Below, one piece after another: positions 36,760 to 45,862 of a DNA stretch of 64,000 nucleotides (positions are counted from its first letter, which is position 1; every line of letters begins with the position of its first letter). Source of the DNA: Bacteroidota bacterium (GTDB taxonomy: Bacteria > Bacteroidota > Bacteroidia > Bacteroidales > UBA4417); NCBI GenBank assembly GCA_013376995.1, contig JACAAZ010000005.1, positions 124,001 through 188,000 on the forward strand. Direction: 5' to 3'. A program made the translations under genes and the position numbers. The notes under the pieces were generated by a model. The model was not told the origin of the DNA and searched no databases. It was given only the letters and a program-made list of their open reading frames with translations.

Positions 36760-39201
36760 ATGAAGAAGTATTTTTTACCCTTGATTTCTTTTTTACTTTC
36801 GTTCCTAACCTTAAGTACTTTCGCTCAGAAATCCCCGAACGGTGACATATGGCTTCATATGTTAACAACAGGTCAACCTGCAGCTACTAAATTTCTGGGT
36901 GATCAACTCAATGGGGGTAGTTCCTGGTTCATCAATTTTGAAGTTGGCCAGGCAAGCTGGAACCTTACTGATGCCGGGGTTGGGCTTAGCAATACCGATC
37001 CCTCAGGATGGACATGGCAGACTGCTAACTGGTATGAAAATGGGTCGGGGAGCAACAAAAGAGTAAGATCTGATTTTGGGAGTTTCCGTTTTACAGCTAC
37101 AGGTAACTGGTATTTTGCAGGTCGTGCCAAGAGTGATGCAGGTGATGCATTTCATTATGCAAATTCTGATAGTTGGGATCATACTACAACATTTTCCCCC
37201 ATCTATTATTTTACAGTAACTGCACTTAATAACCCTTCTGCTCCATCCGCCACGCTCAACAGCGGTAGTCCGTCAAGTTCCATCAATCTGACCTGGAGTT
37301 TAGATCCACAGAGCCATTATGTTATGATTGTCCGCAAAAAGGTCACAGATTCATGGACAGAGCCAGCGCAAGGCACTGCTTACACTGTTGGGGCTTCTAT
37401 CGGAAGCGGGGTAGTTGTTTATTTTTCAAATGGCAGCAGTTATACCAATACAGGGCTAACTTCATCAACAGGTTATGATTACAAGGTATATTCAGAAAAT
37501 TTTACTTTTTACAGCTCAGGAGTGACAACTGCTACAGTTTATACCGCTTCTGCCGCTACTGATTATTTCAGGTCAAAATCTACAGGAAGCTGGAATTCTG
37601 CCTCTACCTGGCAATCCTCAAATAATAACTCTAACTGGGCTGATGCAACCCTGGTACCAACCAGCAGTGCCAATTCTACAATTGTAAAGAACCCTCATAC
37701 AGTAACTATCAGCACCGCTGAAACAGCAAATGCATTAACAATTGAGAGCGGTGCAGTTTTAAGTGTTTCATCAACAGGCAGTCTTTCGGTAAATGGTTCG
37801 TTTACCAATAGTGGTTCTGCAGCTTCCATGGTAATTGAAAATGGAGGATCATTGATTACCAGTGGCGGCGTTTCCGGATCTGCAACTGTAAAGCGAGTTA
37901 TAAGTTCCGATAATAACTGGCATTTCCTATCTGCTCCGGTTTCAGGTCAAAATATTTGTGACGGCAATTTTGCTCCTTTACCTGCTAACTTTAATTCTAC
38001 AACCGGAGCGACCTTCGATTTTTACAAATGGAGCGAACCCACTGTCAGTGGTAATAAGAATTGGATAAACCTAAAAAATTCAGATTGGACTTTGAATACG
38101 GGTAGTTATGGAATTAATCCTCAATTCGGAGTGGGCAGTGGATACCTGGTGGCCTATTCTTCTTCTTTTTCCGGAAGTACTACCAAGACCTTTGCAGGTT
38201 CACTTAATTCCGGCAATCAAACTATTTCACTTGGAAATACAGGTACCAGCTGGAACCTCATTGGCAATCCATTTGCTTCAGCAATCAACTGGGATGGGGT
38301 AACCAAGACCTCACTCGATGGGGGCTACTACTATGTATATAATGCAGCCAAATCAGGCGGGTCTGGTTATGAATCATACCTGGACGCAACTCATAAGACC
38401 TCAGGAGCGAATGGGAAAATATCTTCTTCACAAGGTTTCTTCGTTAAAGCAAGTGGTACTTCAATAGTACTTCCCAATAGCGCCAGGGTGCATGACAATA
38501 ATTGGATGAAATCTCCTGCTACAGATCCCGTTGACCAGCTTGTTCTTTCCTTGCATGACACAATCAACTACGATGAAGCGTACCTGGTTTTTGAAAATAC
38601 CGGCACAAGTTCCCGTGATTTTTATGATGCTTTCAAGATGTTTAGCCTGGATGCCAGTATACCGCAGTTGGGTACTTTGGCTGATGATAATACTGAACTA
38701 ACTATCAATTCATTGCCTTTCAGTACAGAAGCATTTTCAGTACCAGTTAGGATGTACATTCCATCTGAAGGCAGTTATTCATTTGGAATCAGTGGAATCC
38801 AATCCTTCGTTATCCCTCCGACTATAGTGCTTGAGGATAAAACGGCAGGCGTAAACCAGGATATGGTAGCAAATCCAGTTTATTCATTTCTGAGTTCTCC
38901 TCAGGATGATCCTGACCGATTGATTCTTCATTTTGAAGGGCTCACAGCAGTGAAGGAACCTTCAATTAAGTCAGAGAAATTTCTAGTTCAGTTTACAGAT
39001 GGAATCGTAAAGTTGATATGTTCTGATAATTCTTTTAGCGGGACTGCTTATGTATATGATATAACTGGCAGACTCATTACAGAAATACCTATCAAGGCTG
39101 GAAAAATTACACAAGTCGACCTCAGGGGGAAGGCTGGTGTATATGCATTAACTGCTGTTTCAGGACAAGAGCGTTTCAGCAGGAAATTAATTGTTGAATA
39201 G
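36760..39201 (+). CDS. Large secreted T9SS type A protein, first of the cluster
   Basis: An 813-residue exported protein. The signal peptide ends near residue 22 (TFAQ). An N-terminal beta domain of about 135 residues (GDIWLHMLTTG to FSPIYYFTV) is unlike families I recognise. A fibronectin-III-like stretch (about 160-265) follows. Beta-repeat and WHFLSAPVSG/SWNLIGNPFASAINW segments come next, typical of proteins with a pre-T9SS spacer. The last ~80 residues (YVYDITGRLI, GVYALTAVSG, FSRKLIVE) are a T9SS type A tail. It is the first gene after the operator-bearing promoter and is probably carbohydrate-related by context only. Confidence 0.78.
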   Translation: MKKYFLPLISFLLSFLTLSTFAQKSPNGDIWLHMLTTGQPAATKFLGDQLNGGSSWFINFEVGQASWNLTDAGVGLSNTDPSGWTWQTANWYENGSGSNKRVRSDFGSFRFTATGNWYFAGRAKSDAGDAFHYANSDSWDHTTTFSPIYYFTVTALNNPSAPSATLNSGSPSSSINLTWSLDPQSHYVMIVRKKVTDSWTEPAQGTAYTVGASIGSGVVVYFSNGSSYTNTGLTSSTGYDYKVYSENFTFYSSGVTTATVYTASAATDYFRSKSTGSWNSASTWQSSNNNSNWADATLVPTSSANSTIVKNPHTVTISTAETANALTIESGAVLSVSSTGSLSVNGSFTNSGSAASMVIENGGSLITSGGVSGSATVKRVISSDNNWHFLSAPVSGQNICDGNFAPLPANFNSTTGATFDFYKWSEPTVSGNKNWINLKNSDWTLNTGSYGINPQFGVGSGYLVAYSSSFSGSTTKTFAGSLNSGNQTISLGNTGTSWNLIGNPFASAINWDGVTKTSLDGGYYYVYNAAKSGGSGYESYLDATHKTSGANGKISSSQGFFVKASGTSIVLPNSARVHDNNWMKSPATDPVDQLVLSLHDTINYDEAYLVFENTGTSSRDFYDAFKMFSLDASIPQLGTLADDNTELTINSLPFSTEAFSVPVRMYIPSEGSYSFGISGIQSFVIPPTIVLEDKTAGVNQDMVANPVYSFLSSPQDDPDRLILHFEGLTAVKEPSIKSEKFLVQFTDGIVKLICSDNSFSGTAYVYDITGRLITEIPIKAGKITQVDLRGKAGVYALTAVSGQERFSRKLIVE

Positions 39202-39248
39202 CCCGGGGCCGCGATTCACCTGATCACTTTCAAATTGCTGTATAATAA

Positions 39249-39265
39249 GATCAATTTTATTGATC
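39249..39265 (+). other. Small hairpin between the first two cluster genes
   Basis: GATCAAT (39249-39255) and ATTGATC (39259-39265) around TTT. No strong T-run follows, so it is at best a weak terminator or processing site. Confidence 0.3.
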
Positions 39266-39335
39266 AACTATTTATTCATCTTAAAACACGGAATAAATCA
39301 TAATCAAAAACCCAAAAACCCAACTTTTTTACGCT

Positions 39336-42300
39336 ATGAAAACTTTCTACAAACCAAAATTCCTTCAACATTTTCTTGTTGTGTTGATACTCTTCTTCTC
39401 TGGAGTATTTTCAGGAAATTATTCTGCTTATGCAGATATCTACCAGCCTGAAGGCTTAAATATGCCTGGTGTTTGGAACGGGTGGACGAACCCACCGGCC
39501 AATAATCTTGCTCTTGCCAGTTATACCCAGGTTACCAATGGGAGGGTGACAAAAATGTTAACAGGAACACCACGATGGCAGACCATTTTTTCTGTTGCCG
39601 CATCAGGCGGAGATTTAACAGGAGGCACTTATCAATGGCTTTTTACGAGTGGAGCTACCTCCAGCCCCTGGGGAAATAAATGGGGGGGTGTTACTAATGT
39701 TACAATGAACACTCTTCAGAATTACAATCTGGGCGGTGCAAATAACGGTATTACCATATCCAATGGTAAATGGTATACCATGAATTGGCAGGATAACGGG
39801 TATGCAAATACACAGGCCATTTATATGGAAACAAGTGCCCAGCCTGTAAATATTCAAGCTGTTTCAGTACCGGTCACTGCTACTGCAGGAGTTCCCGTAA
39901 CTGTAACGGTAACTTTGTCTGCTGCTAAATGCGCAGAAGAGATCATTTATCTTCGTTATACCACCAATAACTGGACTTCATCTTCAGTGTTGCCAGTAAG
40001 TATGACGGGCACCACGGGAACTGTAATTATTCCCGGACAACCTGACGGCACTACAGTTGCCTGTTATGCTTTTTCTTCAACGCTCTCAAGTGTCACGGGT
40101 AATTACGACATGGTGAGCATTAAGATCAATAACAACGGTGGTGTCAATTATTCGTATCCTGTAGGGGCACCTCCTATTAGCTGGGCTAATCTTGATAGTC
40201 CTGCTTCAGCCACAATAAATCCTGGTCAAACAGTTAACGTTTATTCACAGGTATACATTGCAGGCGCGACCGGACAATCAACTGCTGCGCCGGGAGTTCA
40301 AGCTTGGATAGGTTACAGTTTAAGTAATACGAATCCTAATACATGGACAGATTGGGTAGCAGCTTCCTATGTAAGTGCCTCAGGTGTTAATGACAAGTAT
40401 AAGGCTACAATCGGCTCAAGTCTTGCTCCAGGAGCCTATTATTATGCCAGTCGATTTAAACTCGGTGCCGGTGCTTATGTTTATGGGGGATACAATGGAG
40501 GATACTGGGATGGAACAACGAATATTTCGGGTGTTTTAACAGTATCTGGAGCACCGCCCGCAGTTACAACAGGATCAGTTTCATCGGTTACTTCAGCAAC
40601 AGCAAGCATCGGCGGAACAGTGGTAAGTGATGGTGGTGCAACCGTTACTTCAAGGGGTATCTGTTGGAGTACAGCGCCATCGCCTACAATCCTTAATTCA
40701 CATACCAGTGATGGCACCGGAATTGGTTCTTTCAGTGGTTCTCTTACTTCTCTTACTCCAGGCACTACCTATTATGCAAAAGCTTACGCAACAAACTCCT
40801 ATGGTACTTCTTATGGTGATGAGGTAACCTTTACCACACTTTATACTGTGACTTTTTATGTTGATATGTCAACGTTCATTGGGACATTTGTTCCCGGAGT
40901 GGACTTAGTTTATATCGCCGGAGGATTTCCGAATGCACTGTCATGGAATGTTCCCGGGTCAAATCCGGATCTGTCGATGACTCAGGTAGGATCAAGTTTG
41001 ACTTATACTGTTTCAATTTCCCTTCCTGCAGGAACCTATCCTTTCAAGCATTTCCATAATGCCGGATGGAACGGAGGAGAATGGACCGGAGGAACAGACC
41101 GTAGTGTGGTTGTTTCAGGAAATATGGTAGTTAATAGCAGTTGGGGAGGTGACCTTGAGTGGGTTAACCTTCAGTGGCCGCTGAGCGGGACAATACTGCC
41201 ATCTGGCGATTTCAACGTTTCAGCCCAGGCATTTGTCTCCCATGGAAAGACCGGTATAGTTGGTGGAGACCCAAGCTTACAGTGTTGGATTGGTTACAGT
41301 ACATCCCAATCTGACCCAAGTACATGGACACATTGGGTGCCTGCTAGTTACAGCTCAGCATTTAATAATGCAAATGATGAATTTGTAGCGAATATCGGAT
41401 CAGGTATCGCCGCATCCGGAACTTATTATTATGCCAGCAGGTTTAAATTGGGCGCAGGCAATTATTTGTATGGTGGATATAATTCTGGAATATGGAATGG
41501 TACCACTAACATTTCAGGTACTCTGAACATTGTAAACAGCTTTACATTTACTGTTACCACCGGTGCTGTTTCTTCATTATCGGGTACCAGTGTAACTGTG
41601 AACGGGAATGTTCTTGCAGATGGCGGTAATGCAGTTACTGACAGGGGAATTTGCTATGGCACATCAGCTGACCCAACTCTGGCAAACAGTTTTGTTCAAT
41701 CAGGGGCTGGCTTAGGGGAATTCACAGTTAATCTAACATCCCTTCTTCCAGGAACAACATACCATGCGAGGGCATATGCAACGAATTCCACGGGAACAAT
41801 TTATGGTTCGGATATCCAGTTTACTACTTATTATCATGTTACTTTCAACATTGATATGTCAACCTGCAGCAGTTTTGTAGAAGGGGTTGATTCTGTTTAC
41901 ATTGCAGGAGGTTTTCCATCTGCTTTCTGGCATGAGCCAGGTACAAACCAGAATTTGAAGTTTTCTGCTGGTCCAATACATTCACTTACTTTGGATTTAC
42001 CTGCCGGAACATATGAATTCAAGCACTTCCTTAACGCTACATGGGCAGGGGGTGAATGGATTGCCGGAGGTAACCGTTCAGTTATAGTATCAGGCAATGA
42101 CACTTATAACAATACCTGGGGTGGTAGCATCAATTGGGCTAATCTTCAATATCCCGGAACTGGTTCAATGAACATTGGTGATTCATACGATGTTTACGCG
42201 CAGGCTTATATTCCTAATGGAATTACCGCTGCTGTTGGTGGAACCTTCGGATTACATGCATGGATTGGATACAGCACCAACCCGACAGATCCTTCTACAT

Positions 42301-43112
42301 GGACAAACTGGATTCCTGCAGACTTTTCAAGTCAGTCATCGGATAACGATGAATTTAAAGCTAACCTGGGTATTGTCCTCACCACTCCGGGCACCTATTA
42401 TTATGCAAGCAGATTCAGGTTTGGAAATGGAAGTTATGTTTATGGTGGATATTATGGCGGTTACTGGGATGGAACAAATAATATTTCAGGAGTTCTGACC
42501 GTATTACCTCCAGCAACTAAAACCTGTTACCTGAAAATCTTTATTGAAGAGTTATATGATGGTGTTAGTGGCACTATGAAGCAAGCTATGGATGTTGGTC
42601 CATTGCCAAAATTTGGAACCGGGATTGCAGACCAGGTTACCATTGAATTGCATAATGCATCAACGCCCTATGCTACTGCCTATACTTTTTCCAATGTTGA
42701 TTTGCTAACAGATGGATCAGTTTCAATCAGCACGATTCCGGGGAATATATCAGGCTCATATTATATTGTTGTCAAACATCGTAACAGCATTGAAACCTGG
42801 AGCAACTCAGCCATTGCTTTTGATTTGCCCGGCGCAGTAAGTTTTGATTTTACAACGGATGCTGCCAAAGCATATATGAGCAACCTGAAATCTGTTGGTA
42901 CAGCATGGGTAATCTATGGCGGGGATGCAACAGCTGATGGAGTGGTTGATGGGTCAGACATGGCGAATGTAGATAATGCAAGTACAGCGCTTCTACAAGG
43001 CTATTTGACTGAGGATGTGAATGGAGACGGAATCGTTGATGGAACAGATATGGCAATGGTTGATAATAATTCGACCTCCGTTGTTCAGGTTCAAAGACCT
43101 TCTGCCAAATAA
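39336..43112 (+). CDS. Giant modular secreted protein with dockerin-like C-terminus
   Basis: A 1258-residue protein with a signal peptide to about residue 33 (SAYAD). It shares an N-terminal module (about 34-175, YQPEGLNMPGVWNGWTNPP) and a following ~100-residue domain with the next gene. A unit of about 325 residues then repeats: module A (WANLDSPASATINPG... IGYS...YYASRFKLG), a fibronectin-like domain (TTYYAKAYATNSYGT) and a carbohydrate-binding-like domain (VTFYVDMST). It occurs twice, followed by a third A. The end has a beta-sandwich and a dockerin-like calcium-binding pair (DATADGVVDGSDMANVDN; DVNGDGIVDGTDMAMVDN). There is no type A T9SS tail. Glycan binding is inferred. Confidence 0.8.
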   Translation: MKTFYKPKFLQHFLVVLILFFSGVFSGNYSAYADIYQPEGLNMPGVWNGWTNPPANNLALASYTQVTNGRVTKMLTGTPRWQTIFSVAASGGDLTGGTYQWLFTSGATSSPWGNKWGGVTNVTMNTLQNYNLGGANNGITISNGKWYTMNWQDNGYANTQAIYMETSAQPVNIQAVSVPVTATAGVPVTVTVTLSAAKCAEEIIYLRYTTNNWTSSSVLPVSMTGTTGTVIIPGQPDGTTVACYAFSSTLSSVTGNYDMVSIKINNNGGVNYSYPVGAPPISWANLDSPASATINPGQTVNVYSQVYIAGATGQSTAAPGVQAWIGYSLSNTNPNTWTDWVAASYVSASGVNDKYKATIGSSLAPGAYYYASRFKLGAGAYVYGGYNGGYWDGTTNISGVLTVSGAPPAVTTGSVSSVTSATASIGGTVVSDGGATVTSRGICWSTAPSPTILNSHTSDGTGIGSFSGSLTSLTPGTTYYAKAYATNSYGTSYGDEVTFTTLYTVTFYVDMSTFIGTFVPGVDLVYIAGGFPNALSWNVPGSNPDLSMTQVGSSLTYTVSISLPAGTYPFKHFHNAGWNGGEWTGGTDRSVVVSGNMVVNSSWGGDLEWVNLQWPLSGTILPSGDFNVSAQAFVSHGKTGIVGGDPSLQCWIGYSTSQSDPSTWTHWVPASYSSAFNNANDEFVANIGSGIAASGTYYYASRFKLGAGNYLYGGYNSGIWNGTTNISGTLNIVNSFTFTVTTGAVSSLSGTSVTVNGNVLADGGNAVTDRGICYGTSADPTLANSFVQSGAGLGEFTVNLTSLLPGTTYHARAYATNSTGTIYGSDIQFTTYYHVTFNIDMSTCSSFVEGVDSVYIAGGFPSAFWHEPGTNQNLKFSAGPIHSLTLDLPAGTYEFKHFLNATWAGGEWIAGGNRSVIVSGNDTYNNTWGGSINWANLQYPGTGSMNIGDSYDVYAQAYIPNGITAAVGGTFGLHAWIGYSTNPTDPSTWTNWIPADFSSQSSDNDEFKANLGIVLTTPGTYYYASRFRFGNGSYVYGGYYGGYWDGTNNISGVLTVLPPATKTCYLKIFIEELYDGVSGTMKQAMDVGPLPKFGTGIADQVTIELHNASTPYATAYTFSNVDLLTDGSVSISTIPGNISGSYYIVVKHRNSIETWSNSAIAFDLPGAVSFDFTTDAAKAYMSNLKSVGTAWVIYGGDATADGVVDGSDMANVDNASTALLQGYLTEDVNGDGIVDGTDMAMVDNNSTSVVQVQRPSAK
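40176..42510 (+). repeat. Tandem A-F-C module repeat inside the giant protein
   Basis: Module A begins at 40176, 41154 and 42129 (spacings 978 and 975 bp). Fibronectin-like modules lie at about 40558-40840 and 41551-41825, and carbohydrate-binding-like modules at about 40843-41153 and 41827-42128. Order A-F-C-A-F-C-A. Confidence 0.8.
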
Positions 43113-43130
43113 AGAAAACGCAATCGGAAT

Positions 43131-43163
43131 TCAGGAGAAACCCGCTAGTTTGGTTTCTCCTGA
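43131..43163 (+). terminator. Terminator-like hairpin after the giant gene
   Basis: Perfect 12-bp arms, TCAGGAGAAACC (43131-43142) and GGTTTCTCCTGA (43152-43163), with a 9-nt loop. The T-run after it is poor, so it may attenuate transcription more than end it. Confidence 0.55.
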
Positions 43164-43283
43164 AGCCCTGATTTTGAAATGAAAATAAGTAACCTGATAA
43201 TCAGGTAATAAATAAGGAGTATATTGTATCCTTTTTCTTTTTTATTCCGGGTACGAAGAAAAGTCAATTACATTTATCTAAAC

Positions 43284-45767
43284 ATGAAAAATCAGATGAA
43301 ACTAAACAGTGTAAAACAAGTTTTGGGAGTAACCATTATTATTTTATTGACTATGTGCTATCCGTATCAACGCTTGAAAGCACAAATCTGGGAACCGGAA
43401 GGTATCAGTATGCCCGGTCTTTGGAACGGCTGGACTAATCCACCAGTAAATGTCCTTGCTCTTGCCAGTTCAACTCAGGTCCCCGGTGGTTTGGTTACAA
43501 AAATAACTTCTGGCACTGTTAGATGGCATACTACTATCAAGGTAGCTGCTACAGGGGGCGATGTTATTGGCGGTTCTTATCCTTTTCTGTTCACAAGCGG
43601 GCCAACTTCGAATCCCTGGCAGAATACCTGGAAGGATGTTAGTGTAGTTATGAATACCATTCAGAATTACAGTTATAATGGAGCTGCTGATGATCAGATT
43701 ACTGTAGTCAATGGGAAATGGTATACAGCTAACTGGCAGGATAACGGTTATTCAGCTACCAATGCTATTTTCATGGAAACATCGGGAAACCCCGTTGATA
43801 TTTCTACAGTATCACAGTCTCCACTTCCCGGACAGGTGGCAGTTGGACAAAATGTTACCGTGAGTATCACTCTTTCGGCTGCTCCTTGTGCAGAAGAATT
43901 ATTCTACCTGAGGTATTCAAACGATGGTTTCACAACCACTCACCTGTTGCCTATTATTCCAACCGGGACCGCGGGTTCAGCTGTTATCCCTGCTACAACG
44001 GGTACAGTAAGTTATTATATATTTTCAACTACAGTGGCAAATCCCACTGCCGATTATGATATGTATGCACTAAAGGTTAATAATAATGCCGGAACAAATT
44101 ACAGTTTCTATTATAATACCAGTAATACGAATGTTACCTTCAGGGTAAACATGTCGCAACAAACAGTATCTCCTGACGGAGTGCATCTTGTTGGAGACTT
44201 CCAGGGTTGGAATACCACTGCTACACCTATGACCAATGCAGGGGCAGGTATTTATTCAGTTACTCTCCCTCTTATGAGCCAAAGCTACCAGGAATACAAA
44301 TTCCTCAATGGTAACAGCTATGTTGGCGAAGAGACGGTTCCCGCTGCCTGTGGAGCAGATAATGGCTCAGGTGGTTTTAACCGTTTTATTACTATCCCCC
44401 AGTCTGATTCAGTGCTTGGAGCCGTTTGTTTTTCAAGTTGTACAGCATGCCTGCCTCAGGTTAATGTAACCTTTTATGTTGACATGGCTAATGAAACTGT
44501 CTCAGCTGATGGCGTTCATCTTGCCGGTGATTTCCAGGGCTGGAATCCGGCAGGTACGCCCATGACTTTGCTTGCTGATAAGGTATATTATACCACTGTT
44601 ACTCTTGAGGCAAATTCAGTGCATCAGTATAAATTTATTAATGGTATAACCTGGGACGGAAAAGAATCAGTGCCTGCTACATGCGGTGTTGATGATGGAA
44701 ACGGTGGGTACAATCGTTCAGTGAATGTAGAGTCTACCAATATGGAACTTCCGTTTGTTTGTTTTTCAAGTTGTTCAGCCTGTGCTCCGCCAGCAGAATT
44801 GAAAAATGTAACTTTCAAAGTGAATATGTCTGAACAGACTGTTTCTCCTAATGGAATCCACCTGGTAGGCGATTTCCAGAACTGGAATCCAGATACCACT
44901 GAAATGACCCTAATGGGAAATGGAATCTATACGGTTACACTTCCTATGGGGCAAGGTTCTTACCACGAATATAAATTCATCAATGGTACAACCTGGGCTG
45001 AAGAGGAATCAGTGCCGACCGAATGTGGAGTTGATGATGGAAATGGAGGATACAACCGTTTCTTTACATTGTCGACTAACGATACCATTATGGATGCAGT
45101 ATGTTTTGCAAGCTGTGCTCCATGTGCAGCCCCTCCGGCTACTTCAGTTGTTACTTTCCGTGTCGATATGAAAGAAGTTATTGTTTCCGACTCAGGAGTG
45201 CACCTAGCAGGAAATTTCCAGGGATGGGATACTCATGCAACCCCTATGACACTCATTGCAGATGGCATTTATGAGGTTAGTGTTCTGATCAATGAGGGTT
45301 ACCTTTCTCAATACAAGTTCATCAATGGCAATGCCTGGACTGATGCAGAAATCGTACCTTCTGATTGTGGGATGGATGATGGGAATGGCGGGTTTAACCG
45401 ATTCCTCACTGTTCCTGTTTCGGATACCGTGACCGATGCAGTATGCTTAAATCAATGTTCTGTTTGCCATGTTGGTTTACCGGAGTCGCCGGGGGCTAAG
45501 CTCGAGGTAGGTAAGTTATGGCCTAATCCTTCGAATGATGTTTGTACCATCAATCTGAATAGCCCGGATAAACTGAATGTTAAGATAAGGGTACTTAATT
45601 CAGTAGGGATCCTCGTTATTCCTGAGGTTGTCAGCGAAATTCCCTCAGGCAGCCAGATGCTCCGGTTAGATGCAAGCCATCTTATTCCGGGAATGTACAT
45701 TGTTTCGATGGAAATATGGATGAATGGCCAGAAATCAGTTGTTAACCGTTGCCTGATCAAAAAATAA
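43284..45767 (+). CDS. Secreted starch-binding-like protein with four Cys-containing repeats and T9SS tail
   Basis: An 827-residue protein with a signal peptide ending near KAQ. It opens with the same module as its neighbour (IWEPEGISMPGLWNGWTNPP; NGKWYTANWQDNGY) and the same second domain (CAEELFYLRYS). Four ~112-residue repeats follow, each starting VTF-V-M, then HLVGDFQGWN and HEYKFING, which resembles the E-set/CBM48-CBM20 fold that binds glycogen or starch. Each repeat ends with CG-DDGNGGYNR and a C-x-x-x-C cluster. A T9SS type A tail closes the protein (LWPNPSNDVCTINL, GMYIVSME). The start at MKNQMKLN was preferred over a 20-codon longer frame without a signal-like start. Glycan binding is inferred. 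Confidence 0.82.
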   Translation: MKNQMKLNSVKQVLGVTIIILLTMCYPYQRLKAQIWEPEGISMPGLWNGWTNPPVNVLALASSTQVPGGLVTKITSGTVRWHTTIKVAATGGDVIGGSYPFLFTSGPTSNPWQNTWKDVSVVMNTIQNYSYNGAADDQITVVNGKWYTANWQDNGYSATNAIFMETSGNPVDISTVSQSPLPGQVAVGQNVTVSITLSAAPCAEELFYLRYSNDGFTTTHLLPIIPTGTAGSAVIPATTGTVSYYIFSTTVANPTADYDMYALKVNNNAGTNYSFYYNTSNTNVTFRVNMSQQTVSPDGVHLVGDFQGWNTTATPMTNAGAGIYSVTLPLMSQSYQEYKFLNGNSYVGEETVPAACGADNGSGGFNRFITIPQSDSVLGAVCFSSCTACLPQVNVTFYVDMANETVSADGVHLAGDFQGWNPAGTPMTLLADKVYYTTVTLEANSVHQYKFINGITWDGKESVPATCGVDDGNGGYNRSVNVESTNMELPFVCFSSCSACAPPAELKNVTFKVNMSEQTVSPNGIHLVGDFQNWNPDTTEMTLMGNGIYTVTLPMGQGSYHEYKFINGTTWAEEESVPTECGVDDGNGGYNRFFTLSTNDTIMDAVCFASCAPCAAPPATSVVTFRVDMKEVIVSDSGVHLAGNFQGWDTHATPMTLIADGIYEVSVLINEGYLSQYKFINGNAWTDAEIVPSDCGMDDGNGGFNRFLTVPVSDTVTDAVCLNQCSVCHVGLPESPGAKLEVGKLWPNPSNDVCTINLNSPDKLNVKIRVLNSVGILVIPEVVSEIPSGSQMLRLDASHLIPGMYIVSMEIWMNGQKSVVNRCLIKK
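44125..45470 (+). repeat. Four tandem CBM-like repeats
   Basis: Units start near 44128, 44463, 44805 and 45145 (333-342 bp each). Shared phrases are GVHLVGDFQGWN, YKFINGNTW-like strands, CG-DDGNGGYNR and a terminal VCF-SC--C. Confidence 0.8.
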
Positions 45768-45785
45768 GTCCAATAAATTAATATT

Positions 45786-45815
45786 TAAGCCCGCCTTGAT
45801 TCCAGGGTGGGCTTA
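45786..45815 (+). terminator. Rho-independent terminator of the secreted-protein cluster
   Basis: TAAGCCCGCC (45786-45795) pairs with GGTGGGCTTA (45806-45815) with one G-T pair, followed by a T-run. It separates the binding-protein gene from the symporter gene. Confidence 0.9.
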
Positions 45816-45837
45816 TTTTTTTGATTGAATATCCTGA

Positions 45838-45845
45838 TATATTTG
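45838..45845 (+). promoter_or_regulatory. TAnnTTTG -7 box of the sugar symporter
   Basis: TATATTTG lies 18 bp before the ATG at 45863. TTTG at 45820-45823 could be a short-spaced -33. It lies after the longest start codon (45821), which is thereby disfavoured. Confidence 0.55.
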
Positions 45846-45862
45846 TGTTTAAAACTGATTTT

